DNA of 64,000 nt, from contig NC_064044.1 of NCBI RefSeq assembly GCF_932526225.1, positions 12,106,084 through 12,170,083 on the forward strand. The letters run 5' to 3'. Position 1 is the first letter of the stretch, and every line of letters starts with the position of its first letter. The notes under the pieces are model-generated. The model was not told the DNA's origin and made no database searches. It saw only the letters and a program-made list of their open reading frames with translations. The position numbers were made by a program, and so were the translations under genes. Below, piece after piece: positions 35,200 to 48,200 of this stretch. Source of the stretch: Nematostella vectensis (lineage: Eukaryota > Cnidaria > Anthozoa > Actiniaria > Edwardsiidae).

Positions 35200-37570
35200 G
35201 AGTAGGGCGCAGGCTGGATAATGGGAAGGGTGAGTAGGACGCAGGCTGGATTATGGGAAGGCTGAGTAGGACGCAGGCTGGATTATGGGAAGGGTGAGTA
35301 GGGCGCATGCTGGATTATGGGAAGGGTAAGTAGGGAGCAGGCTGGATTATGGGACGGGTGAGTAGGACGCAGGCTGGACTATGGTAAGGGTAGAAGGGCG
35401 CAGGCTGGATAATGGAAAGGGTGAGTAGGGCGCAGGCTGGATTATGGGAAGGGTGACTAGGACGACGGCTGGATTATGGGAAGGGTGAGTAGGACGCAGG
35501 CTGGATTATGGGAAGGGTGAGTAGGACGCAGGCTGGATTATGGGAAGGGAGAGTAGGACGCAGGCTGGATTATGGGAAGGGAGAGTAGGACGCATGCTGG
35601 ATTATGGGAAGGGTGAGTAGGACGCATGCTGGATTATGGGAAGGGTGAGTAGGACGCATGCTGGATTATGGGAAGGGTGAGTTGGACGCAGGCTGGATTA
35701 TGGGAAGGGTGAGTTGGACGCAGGCTGGATTATGGGAAGGGAGATTAGGACGAATGCTGGATTATGGGAAGGGTGAGTAGGACGCATGCTGGATTATGGG
35801 AAGGGTGAGTAGGACGCATGCTGGATTATGGGAAGGGTGAGTTGGACGCAGGCTGGATTATGGGAAGGGTGAGTAGGACGCAGGCTGGATTATGGGAAGG
35901 GAGATTAGGACGAATGCTGGATTATGGGAAGGGTGAGTAGGACGCATGCTGGATTATGGGAAGGGTGAGTAGGACGCAGGCTGGATTATGGGAAGAGTGA
36001 GTAGGACGCATGCTGGATTATGGAAAGAGTGAGTAGGACGCATGCTGGATTATGGGAAGGGTGAGTAGGACGCAGGCTGGATTATGGGAAGGGTGAGTAG
36101 GACGAATGCTGGATTATGGAAAAAGTAAGTAGGACGCATGCTGGATTATGGGAAGGGTGAGTAGGACGCAGGCTGGATTATGGGAAGGGTGAGTAGGACG
36201 CATGCTGGATTATGGGAAGGGTGAGTAGGACGCAGGCTGGATTATGGGAAGGGCGAGTAGGACGCATGCTGGATTATGGGAAGGCTGAGTAGGACGCAGG
36301 CTGGATTATGGGAAGGGTGAGTAGGACGCATGCTGGATTATGGGAAGGGCTAGTAGGACGCAGGCTAGATTATGGGAAGGGCGAGTAGGACGCATGCTGG
36401 ATTATGGGAAGGGTGAGTAGGACGCAGGCTAGATTATGGGAAGGGCGAGTAGGACGCATGCTGGATTATGGGAAGGGTGAGTTGGACGCAGGCTGGATTA
36501 TGGGAAGGGAGATTAGGACGCAGGCTGGATTATGGGAAGGGTGAGTAGGACGCAGGCTGGATTATGGGAAGGGTGAGTAGGACGCAGGCTGGATTATGGG
36601 AAAGGTGAGTAGGACGCATGCTGGATTATGGGAAGGGTGAGTAGGACGCAGGCTGGATTATGGGAAGGGTGAGTAGGACGCATGCTGGATTATGGGAAGG
36701 GTGAGTAGGACGCAGGCTGGATTATGGAAAGGGTGAGTAGGACGCATGCTGGATTATGGGAAGGGTGAGTAGGACGCAGGCTAGATTATGGGAAGGGCGA
36801 GTAGGACGCATGCTGGATTATGGGAAGGGTGAGTTGGACGCAGGCTGGATTATGGGAAGGGAGATTAGGACGCATGCTGGATTATGGGAAGGGTGAGTAG
36901 GACGCAGGCTGGATTATGGGAAGAGTGAGTAGGACGCATGCTGGATTATGGGAAGGGTGAGTAGGACGCAGGCTGGATTATGGGAAGGGTGAGTAGGACG
37001 CATGCTGGATTATGGGAAGGGTGAGTAGGCTGGATTATGGGAAGGGTGAGTAGGAGGCAGGCTGGATAATGGGAAGGGTGAGTAGGACGCAGCTGGATTA
37101 TGGGAAGGGTGAGTAGGACGCAGGCTGGATTATGGGAAGGGTGAGTAGGACGCAGGCTGGATTATGGGAAATGTGAGTAGGACACAGGCTGGATTATGGA
37201 AAATGTGAGTAGGACGCAGGCTGGATTATGGGAAGGGTGAGTAGGACGCAGGCTGGATTATGGGAAGGGTGAGTAGGACGCAGGCTGGATTATTTGAAGG
37301 GTGAGTAGGACACAGGCTGGATAATGGGAAGGGAGAGTAGGACGCATGCTGGATTATGGGAAGGGTGAGTAGGACGCATGCTGGATTATGGGAAGGGTGA
37401 GTAGGACGCATGCTGGATTATGGGAAGGGTGAGTAGGACGCATGCTGGATTATGGGAAGGGTGAGTAGGACGCAGGCTGGATTATGGGAAGGGTGAGTAG
37501 GACGCATGCTGGATTATGGGAAGGGTGAGTAGGACGCAGGCTGGATTATGGGAAGGGTGAGTAGGACGCA
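35200..37570. repeat. Satellite higher-order block A
   Basis: Shares a specific series of rare variants (TAGGGAGCAG, GACTATGGTAAGG, GACGACGGCTGG, AGTAGGCTGG, GAGGCAGG) with 38200-40729 in the same order. Confidence 0.85.
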
Positions 37571-38199
37571 TGCTGGATTATGGGAAGGGTGAGTAGGACG
37601 CAGGCTGGATTATGGGAAGGGTGAGTAGGACGCAGGCTGGATTATGGGAAGGGAGATTAGGACGCAGGCTGGATTATGGGAAGGGAGATTAGGACGCATG
37701 CTGGATTATGCGAAGGGTGAGTAGGACGCATGCTGGATTATGGGAAGGGTGAGTAGGGCGCATGCTGGATTATGGGAAGGGTGAGTAGGACGCAGGCTGG
37801 ATTATGGGAAGGGTGAGTAGGACGCATGCTAGATTATGGGAAGGGTGAGTAGGACGCAGGCTGGATTATGGGAAGGGTGAGTAGGACGCAGGCTGGATTA
37901 TGGGAAGGGTGAGTAGGACGCAGGCTGGATTATGGGAAGGGTGAGTAGGACGCATGCTGGATTATGGGAAGGGTGAGTAGGACGCAGGCTGGATTATGGG
38001 AAGGGTGAGTAGGACGCATGCTGGATTATGGGAAGGGAGATTAGGACGCATGCTGGATTATGGGAAGGGTGAGTAGGGCGCAGGCTGGATAATGGGAAGG
38101 GTGAGTAGGACGCAGGCTGGATTATGGGAAGGGTGAGTAGGACGCATGCTGGATTATGGGAAGGGAGATTAGGACGCATGCTGGATTATGGGAAGGGTG

Positions 38200-40729
38200 A
38201 GTAGGGCGCAGGCTGGATAATGGGAAGGGTGAGTAGGACGCAGGCTGAATTATGGGAAGGCTGAGTAGGACGCAGGCTGGATTATGGGAAGGGTGAGTAG
38301 GGCGCATGCTGGATTATGGGAAGGGTAAGTAGGGAGCAGGCTGGATTATGGGACGGGTGAGTAGGACGCAGGCTGGACTATGGTAAGGGTAGAAGGGCGC
38401 AGGCTGGATAATGGAAAGGGTGAGTAGGGCGCAGGCTGGATTATGGGAAGGGTGACTAGGACGACGGCTGGATTATGGGAAGGGTGAGTAGGACGCAGGC
38501 TGGATTATGGGAAGGGTGAGTAGGACGCAGGCTGGATTATGGGAAGGGAGAGTAGGACGCAGGCTGGATTATGGGAAGGGAGAGTAGGACGCATGCTGGA
38601 TTATGGGAAGGGTGAGTAGGACGCATGCTGGATTATGGGAAGGGTGAGTAGGACGCATGCTGGATTATGGGAAGGGTGAGTTGGACGCAGGCTGGATTAT
38701 GGGAAGGGTGAGTTGGACGCAGGCTGGATTATGGGAAGGGTGAGTAGGACGCATGCTGGATTATGGGAAGGGTGAGTAGGACGCATGCTGGATTATGGGA
38801 AGGGTGAGTTGGACGCAGGCTGGATTATGGGAAGGGTGAGTTGGACGCAGGCTGGATTATGGGAAGGGAGATTAGGACGAATGCTGGATTATGGAAAAAG
38901 TAAGTAGGACGCATGCTGGATTATGGGAAGGGAGATTAGGACGCAGGCTGGATTATGGGAAGGGTGAGTAGGACGCATGCTGGATTATGGGAAGGGAGAT
39001 TAGGACGCATGCTGGATTATGGGAAGGGTGAGTAGGACGCAGGCTGGATTATGGGAAGGGAGATTAGGACGAATGCTGGATTATGGGAAGGGTGAGTAGG
39101 ACGCATGCTGGATTATGGGAAGGGTGAGTAGGACGCAGGCTGGATTATGGGAAGAGTGAGTAGGACGCATGCTGGATTATGGGAAGAGTGAGTAGGACGC
39201 ATGCTGGATTATGGGAAGGGTGAGTAGGACGCAGGCTGGATTATGGGAAGGGTGAGTAGGACGAATGCTGGATTATGGAAAAAGTAAGTAGGACGCATGC
39301 TGGATTATGGGAAGGGTGAGTAGGACGCAGGCTGGATTATGGGAAGGGTGAGTAGGACGCATGCTGGATTATGGGAAGGGTGAGTAGGACGCAGGCTGGA
39401 TTATGGGAAGAGCGAGTAGGACGCATGCTGGATTATGGGAAGGCTGAGTAGGACGCAGGCTGGATTATGGGAAGGGTGAGTAGGACGCATGCTGGATTAT
39501 GGGAAGGGCTAGTAGGACGCAGGCTAGATTATGGGAAGGGCGAGTAGGACGCATGCTGGATTATGGGAAGGGTGAGTAGGACGCAGGCTAGATTATGGGA
39601 AGGGCGAGTAGGACGCATGCTGGATTATGGGAAGGGTGAGTTGGACGCAGGCTGGATTATGGGAAGGGAGATTAGGACGCAGGCTGGATTATGGGAAGGG
39701 TGAGTAGGACGCAGGCTGGATTATGGGAAGGGTGAGTAGGACGCAGGCTGGATTATGGGAAAGGTGAGTAGGACGCATGCTGGATTATGGGAAGGGTGAG
39801 TAGGACGCAGGCTGGATTATGGGAAGGGTGAGTAGGACGCATGCTGGATTATGGGAAGGGTGAGTAGGACGCAGGCTGGATTATGGAAAGGGTGAGTAGG
39901 ACGCATGCTGGATTATGGGAAGGGTGAGTAGGACGCAGGCTAGATTATGGGAAGGGCGAGTAGGACGCATGCTGGATTATGGGAAGGGTGAGTTGGACGC
40001 AGGCTGGATTATGGGAAGGGAGATTAGGACGCATGCTGGATTATGGGAAGGGTGAGTAGGACGCAGGCTGGATTATGGGAAGAGTGAGTAGGACGCATGC
40101 TGGATTATGGGAAGGGTGAGTAGGACGCAGGCTGGATTATGGGAAGGGTGAGTAGGACGCATGCTGGATTATGGGAAGGGTGAGTAGGCTGGATTATGGG
40201 AAGGGTGAGTAGGAGGCAGGCTGGATAATGGGAAGGGTGAGTAGGACGCAGCTGGATTATGGGAAGGGTGAGTAGGACGCAGGCTGGATTATGGGAAGGG
40301 TGAGTAGGACGCAGGCTGGATTATGGGAAATGTGAGTAGGACACAGGCTGGATTATGGAAAATGTGAGTAGGACGCAGGCTGGATTATGGGAAGGGTGAG
40401 TAGGACGCAGGCTGGATTATGGGAAGGGTGAGTAGGACGCAGGCTGGATTATTTGAAGGGTGAGTAGGACACAGGCTGGATAATGGGAAGGGAGAGTAGG
40501 ACGCATGCTGGATTATGGGAAGGGTGAGTAGGACGCATGCTGGATTATGGGAAGGGTGAGTAGGACGCATGCTGGATTATGGGAAGGGTGAGTAGGACGC
40601 ATGCTGGATTATGGGAAGGGTGAGTAGGACGCAGGCTGGATTATGGGAAGGGTGAGTAGGACGCATGCTGGATTATGGGAAGGGTGAGTAGGACGCAGGC
40701 TGGATTATGGGAAGGGTGAGTAGGACGCA
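38200..40729. repeat. Satellite higher-order block B
   Basis: Second copy of block A. The offset is 2999 bases at the left end and 3159 at the right, so block B differs by a net gain of five 32-bp units near 38870-39000. Confidence 0.85.
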
Positions 40730-41070
40730 GGCTGGATAATGGGAAGGGTGAGTAGGACGCAGGCTGGATTATGGGAAGGGAGAGTGGACGCATGCTGGAT
40801 TATGGGAAGGGTGAGTAGGACGCATGCTGGATTATGGGAAGGGTGAGTAGGACGCAGGCTGGATTATGGGAAGGGTGAGTAGGACGCAGGCTGGATAATT
40901 GGAAGGGTGAGTAGGACGCAGGCTGGATTATGGGAAGGGTGAGTAGGACGCATGCTGGATTATGGGAAGGGTGAGTAGGACGCAGGCTGGATAATGGGAA
41001 GGGTGAGTAGGACGCATGCTGGATTATGGGAAGGGGGAGTAGGACGCATGCTGGATTATGGGAAGGGCGA

Positions 41071-42200
41071 GTAAGACACAGGCTAGATTATGGGAAGGGT
41101 GAGTAGGACGCAGGCTGGATTATGGGAAGGGCTAGTAGGACGCATGCTGGATTATGGGAAGGGTGAGTAGGACGCATGCTGGATTATGGGAAGGGTGAGT
41201 AGGACGCAGGCTGGATTATGGGAAGGGTGAGTAGGACGCAGGCTGGATAATGGGAAGGGTGAGTAGGACGCATGCTGGATTATGGGAAGGGGGAGTAGGA
41301 CGCATGCTGGATTATGGGAAGGGCGAGTAAGACGCAGGCTAGATTATGGGAAGGGTGAGTAGGACGCAGGCTGGATTATGGGAAGGGTGAGTTGGACGCA
41401 GGCTGGATTATGGGAAGGGTGAGTTGGACGCAGGCTGGATTATGGGAAGGGTGAGTAGGACGCATGCTGGATTATGGGAAGGGGGAGTAGGACGCATGCT
41501 GGATTATGGGAAGGGCGAGTAAGACGCAGGCTAGATTATGGGAAGGGTGAGTAGGACGCAGGCTGGATTATGGGAAGGGTGAGTAGGACGCATGCTGGAT
41601 TATGGGAAGGGCGAGTAAGACGCAGGCTAGATTATGGGAAGGGTGAGTAGGACGCAGGCTGGATAATGGGAAGGGTGAGTAGGACGCATGCTGGATTATG
41701 GGAAGGGCGAGTAAGACACAGGCTAGATTATGGGAAGGGTGAGTAGGACGCAGGCTGGATTATGGGAAGGGCTAGTAGGACGCATGCTGGATTATGGGAA
41801 GGGTGAGTAGGACGCATGCTGGATTATGGGAAGGGTGAGTAGGACGCAGGCTGGATTATGGGAAGGGTGAGTAGGACGCAGGCTGGATAATGGGAAGGGT
41901 GAGTAGGACGCATGCTGGATTATGGGAAGGGGGAGTAGGACGCATGCTGGATTATGGGAAGGGCGAGTAAGACGCAGGCTAGATTATGGGAAGGGTGAGT
42001 AGGACGCAGGCTGGATTATGGGAAGGGTGAGTTGGACGCAGGCTGGATTATGGGAAGGGTGAGTTGGACGCAGGCTGGATTATGGGAAGGGTGAGTAGGA
42101 CGCATGCTGGATTATGGGAAGGGGGAGTAGGACGCATGCTGGATTATGGGAAGGGCGAGTAAGACGCAGGCTAGATTATGGGAAGGGTGAGTAGGACGCA
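41071..42200. repeat. Satellite 640-bp higher-order repeat (20 units)
   Basis: The rare GTAAGACACAGG unit at 41071 recurs at 41711, and the GGGGGAGTAGG units at 41290 and 41480 recur at 41930 and 42120: a 640-bp period. Shorter repeats of 10 units (43393/43711) and 14 units (44411/44858) occur further on. Confidence 0.85.
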
Positions 42201-45200
42201 GGCTGGATTATGGGAAGGGAGATTAGGACGCATGCTGGATTATGGGAAGGGAGATTAGGACGCAGGCTGGATTATGGGAAGGGTGAGTAGGACGCAGGCT
42301 GGATTATGGGAAGGGTGAGTAGGGCGCAGGCTGGATTATGGGAAGGGTGAGTAGGACACTTTCTGGATTATGGAAAAGGTGAGTAGGACGCATGCTGGAT
42401 TATGGGAAGGGAGAGTAGGACGCAGGCTGGATTATGGGAAGGGTGAGTAGGACGTAGGCTGGATTATGGAAAGGGAGAGTAGGACGCAGGCTGGATTATG
42501 GGAAGGGTGAGTAGGACGCAGGCTGGATTATGGTAAGGGTGAGTAGGACGCAGGCTGGATTATGGAAAAGGTGAGTAGGACGCATGCTGGATTATGGGAA
42601 GGGTGAGTAGGACGCATGCTGGATTATGGGAAGGGTGAGTAGGACGCAGCTGGATTATGGGAAGGGTGAGTAGGACGCAGGCTGGATTATGGGAAGGGCT
42701 AGTAGGACGCATGCTGGATTATGGGAAGGGTGAGTTGGACGCAGGCTGGATTATGGAAAGGGTGAGTTGGACGCAGGCTGGATTATGGAAAGGGTGAGTA
42801 GGACGCAGGCTGGATTATGGGAAGGGTGAGTAGGACGCAGGCTGGATTATGGTAAGGGTGAGTAGGACGCATGCTGGATTATGGGAAGGGTGAGTTGGAC
42901 GCAGGCTGGATTATGGGAAGGGTGAGTAGGACGCAGGCTGGATTATGGGAAGGGTGAGTAGGACGCAGGCTGGATTATGGGAAGGGTGAGTAGGACGCAG
43001 GCTGGATTATGGGAAGGGTGAGTAGGACGCAGGCTGGATTATGCGAAGGGTGAGTAGGACGCAGGCTGGATTATGGAAAAGGTGAGTAGGACGCAGGCTA
43101 GATTATGGGAAGGGTGAGTAGGACGCAGGCTGGATTATGGGAAGGGTGAGTAGGACGCATGCTGGATTATGGGAAGGGTGAGTAGGACGCAGGCTGGATT
43201 ATGGAAAAGGTGAGTAGGACGCAGGCTAGATTATGGGAAGGGTGAGTAGGACGCAGGCTGGACTATGGGAAGGGAGAGTAGGACGCATGCTGGATTATGG
43301 GAAGGGTGAGTAGGACGCAGGCTGGATTATGGTAAGGGTGAGTAGGACGCATGCTGGATTATGGGAAGGGTGAGTAGGACGCAGGCTGGATTATGGGAAT
43401 GGTGAGTAGGACGCAGCTGGATTATGGGAAGAGTGATTAGGACGCAGCTGGATTATGGGAAGGGTGAGTAGGACGCAGGCTGGATTATGGGAAGGGTGAG
43501 TAGGACGCATGCTGGATTATGGGAAGGGTGAGTAGGACGCAGGCTGGATTATGGGAAGGGTGAGTAGGGCGCAGGCTGGATTATGGGAAGGGTGATTAGG
43601 ACGCATGCTGGATTATGGGAAGGGTGAGTAGGACGCATTCTGGATTATGGGAAGGGTGAGTAGGACGCAGGCTGGATTATGGGAAGGGTGAGTAGGACGC
43701 AGGCTGGATTATGGGAATGGTGAGTAGGACGCAGCTGGATTATGGGAAGAGTGATTAGGACGCAGCTGGATTATGGGAAGGGTGAGTAGGACGCAGGCTG
43801 GATTATGGGAAGGGTGAGTAGGACGCATGCTGGATTATGGGAAGGGTGAGTAGGACGCAGGCTGGATTATGGGAAGGGTGAGTAGGGCGCAGGCTGGATT
43901 ATGGGAAGGGTGATTAGGACGCATGCTGGATTATGGGAAGGGTGAGTAGGACGCATTCTGGATTATGGGAAGGGTGAGTAGGGCGCAGGCTGGATTATGG
44001 TAAGGGTAGAAGGGCGCAGGCTGGATAATGGAAAGGGTGAGTAGGGCGCAGGCTGGATTATGGGACGGGTGAGTAGGACGCAGGCTGGATTATGGTAAGG
44101 GTAGAAGGGCGCAGGCTGGATAATGGAAAGGGTGAGTAGGACGCATGCTGGATTATGGGAAGAGTGATTAGGACGCAGCTGGATTATGGGAAGGGTGAGT
44201 AGGACGCAGGCTGGATTATGGGAAGGGTGAGTAGGACGCATGCTGGATTATGGGAAGGGTGAGTAGGACGCAGGCTGGATTATGGGAAGGGTGAGTAGGG
44301 CGCAGGCTGGATTATGGGAAGGGTGATTAGGACGCATGCTGGATTATGGGAAGGGTGAGTAGGACGCATTCTGGATTATGGGAAGGGTGAGTAGGGCGCA
44401 GGCTGGATTATGGGACGGGTGAGTAGGACGCAGGCTGAATTATGGTAAGGGTAGAAGGGCGCAGGCTGGATAATGGAAAGGGTGAGTAGGGCGCAGGCTG
44501 GATTATGGGAAGGGTGAGTAGGACGCATGCTGGATTATGGGAATGGTGAGTAGGACGCAGGCTGGATTATGGAAAGGGAGATTAGGACGCATGCTGGATT
44601 ATGGGAAGAGTGAGTAGGACGCAGGCTGGATTATGGGAAGGGTGAGTTGGACGCAGGCTGGATTATGGAAAGGGTGAGTAGGACGCATGCTGGATTATGG
44701 GAAGGGTGAGTAGGACGCATGCTGGATTATGGGAAGGGTGTGTTGGACGCAGGCTGGATTATGGGAAATGCGAGTAGGACGCAGGCTGGATTATGGGAAG
44801 GGTGAGTAGGACGCATGCTGGATTATGGGAAGGGTGAGTTGGACGCAGGCTGGATTATGGGACGGGTGAGTAGGACGCAGGCTGAATTATGGTAAGGGTA
44901 GAAGGGCGCAGGCTGGATAATGGAAAGGGTGAGTAGGGCGCAGGCTGGATTATGGGAAGGGTGAGTAGGACGCATGCTGGATTATGGGAATGGTGAGTAG
45001 GACGCAGGCTGGATTATGGAAAGGGAGATTAGGACGCATGCTGGATTATGGGAAGAGTGAGTAGGACGCAGGCTGGATTATGGGAAGGGTGAGTTGGACG
45101 CAGGCTGGATTATGGAAAGGGTGAGTAGGACGCATGCTGGATTATGGGAAGGGTGAGTAGGACGCATGCTGGATTATGGGAAGGGTGTGTTGGACGCAGG

Positions 45201-48200
45201 CTGGATTATGGGAAATGCGAGTAGGACGCAGGCTGGATTATGGGAAGGGTGAGTAGGACGCATGCTGGATTATGGGAAGGGTGTGTTGGACGCAGGCTGG
45301 ATTATGGGAAATGCGAGTAGGACGCAGGCTGGATTATGGGAAGGGTGAGTAGGACGCATGCTGGATTATGGGAAGGGTGTGTTGGACGCAGGCTGGATTA
45401 TGGGAAAGGTGAATAGGACGCAGGCTGGATTATGGGAAGGGTGAGTAGGACGCATGCTGGATTATGGGAAGAGTGTGTTGGACGCAGGCTGGATTATGGG
45501 AAATGTGAGTAGGACGCAGGCTGGATTATGGGAAGGGTGAGTAGGACGCATGCTGGATTATGGGAAGGATGAGTAGGACGCATGCTTGATTATGGGAAGG
45601 GTGTGTTGGACGCAGGCTGGATTATGGGAAATGTGAGTAGGACGCAGGCTGGATTATGGGAAATGTGAGTAGGACGCAGCTGGATTATGGGAAGGGTGAG
45701 TAGGACGCATGCTGGATTATGGGAAGGGTGAGTAGGACACAGGCTTTATTATGGAAAGGATGTTTTGGACGCAGGCTGGATTATGGCAAGGGTGAGTAGG
45801 ACCCATGCAGGATTATGGGAAGGGTGAGTAGGACGCAGGCTGGATTATGGGAAGGGTGAGTAGGACGCATGCTGGATTATGAGAAGGGTGAGTAGGACAC
45901 ATGCTGGATTATGGAAAGGGTGAGTAGGACCCATGCAGGATTATGGGAAGGGTGAGTAGGACGCAGGCTGGATTATGGGAAGGGTGAGTAGGACGCAGGC
46001 TGGATTATGGGAAGGGTGAGTAGGACGCATGCTGGATTATGGGAAGGGTGAGTAGGACACATGCTGGATTATGAGAAGGGTGAGTAGGACGCAGGCTGGA
46101 TTATGAGAAGGGAGAGTAGGACCCATGCAGGATTATGGGAAGGGTGAGTAGGACACATGCTGGATTATGAGAAGGGTGAGTAGGACGCAGCTGGATTGTG
46201 GAAAGGGTGAGTAGGAACCATGCAGGATTATGGGAAGGGTGAGTAGGACACATGCTGGATTATGGAAAGGGTGAGTAGGACGCAGGCTGGATTATGGGAA
46301 GGGTGACTAGGACGCATGCTGGATTATGAGAAGAGTGAGTAGGACGCATGCTGGATTATGGGAAAGGTGAGTAGGACGCATGCTGGATTATGGGAAAGGT
46401 GAGTAGGACGCAGGCTGGATTATGGGAAGGGTGATTAGGACACATGCTGGATTATGGGAAGGGTGAGTAGGACGCAGGCTGGATTATGGGAAAGGTGAGT
46501 AGGACGCAGGCTGGATTATGGGAAGGGTGAGTAGGACACATGCTGGATTATGGAAAGGGAGAGTAGGACGCAGGCTGGATTATGGGAAGGGTGAGTAGGA
46601 CGCATGCTGGATTATGGGAAGGGTGAGTAGGACGCAGGCTGGATTATGGGAAGGGTGAGTAGGACGCAGGCTGGATTATGGGAAGGGTGAGTAGGACGCA
46701 TGCTGGATTATGGGAAGGGTGTGTTGGACGCAGGCTGGATTATGGGAAATGTGAGTAGGACGCAGGCTGGATTATGGTAAGGGAGATTAGGACGCAGACT
46801 GGATTATGGGAAGGGTGAGTAGGGCGCAGGCTGGATTATGGGAAGGGTGAGTAGGACGCAGGCTGGATTATGGGAAATGTGAGTAGGACGCAGGCTGGAT
46901 TATGGGAAGGGTGAGTAGGACGCAGGCTGGATTATGGTAAGGGAGATTAGGACGCATGCTGGATTATGGGAAGGGAGAGTAGGACGCATGCTGGATTATG
47001 GGAAGGGTGAGTAGGACGCATGCTGGATTATGGGAAGGGTGAGTAGGACGCATGCTGGATTATGGGAAGGGTGAGTAGGACGCATGCTGGATTATGGGAA
47101 GGGTGAGTAGGACGCATGCTGGATTATGGTAAGGATGAGTAGGACGCAGGCTGGATTATGGGAAGGGTGAGTAGGACGCATGCTGGATTATGGGAAGGGT
47201 GTGTTGGACGCAGGCTGGATTATGGGAAGGGTGAGTAGGACGCATGCTGGATTATGGTAAGGATGAGTAGGACGCAGGCTGGATTATGGGAAGGGTGAGT
47301 AGGACGCATGCTGGATTATGGGAAGGGTGAGTAGGACGCATGCTGGATTATGGTAAGGATGAGTAGGACGCAGGCTGGATTATGGGAAGGGTGAGTAGGA
47401 CGCATGCTGGATTATGGGAAGGGTGAGTAGGACACAGGCTTTATTATGGAAAGGATGTTTTGGACGCAGGCTGGATTATGGCAAGGGTGAGTAGGACCCA
47501 TGCAGGATTATGGGAAGGGTGAGTAGGACGCAGGCTGGATTATGGGAAGGGTGAGTAGGACGCATGCTGGATTATGAGAAGGGTGAGTAGGACACATGCT
47601 GGATTATGGAAAGGGTGAGTAGGACGCATGCTGGATTATGAGAAGGGTGAGTAGGACGCAGCTGGATTGTGGAAAGGGTGAGTAGGACCCATGCAGGATT
47701 ATGGGAAGGGTGAGTAGGACGCATGCTGGATTATGAGAAGGGTGAGTAGGACGCATGCTGGATTATGAGAAGGGTGAGTATGACGCATGCTGGATTATGG
47801 AAAGGGTGAGTAGGACGCAGGCTGGATTATGGGAAGGGTGAGTAGGACGCAGGCTGGATTATGGGAAGGGTGAGTAGGGCGCAGGCTGGATTATGGAAAG
47901 GGTGAGTAGGACGCATGCTGGATTATGGGAAGGGTGAGTAGGACGCAGGCTGGATTATGGGAAGGGTGAGTAGGACGCATGCTGGATTATGGAAAGGGTG
48001 AGTAGGACGCATGCTGGATTATGAGAAGGGTGAGTAGGACGCATGCTGGATTATGGCAAGGGTGAGTAGGACGCAGGCTGGATTATGGGAAGGGTGAGTA
48101 GGACGCATGCTGGATTATGGGAAGGGTGAATAGGACGCAGGCTGGATTATGGGAAGGGTGAGTAGGACGCATGCTGGATTATGGCAAGGGTGAGTAGGAC

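Noticed and set aside
43963-44241. Minus-strand ORFs of 60-92 codons in the satellite
   Set aside because: The unit length of 32 is not a multiple of three and the frames close wherever variants occur; no conserved start or stop.
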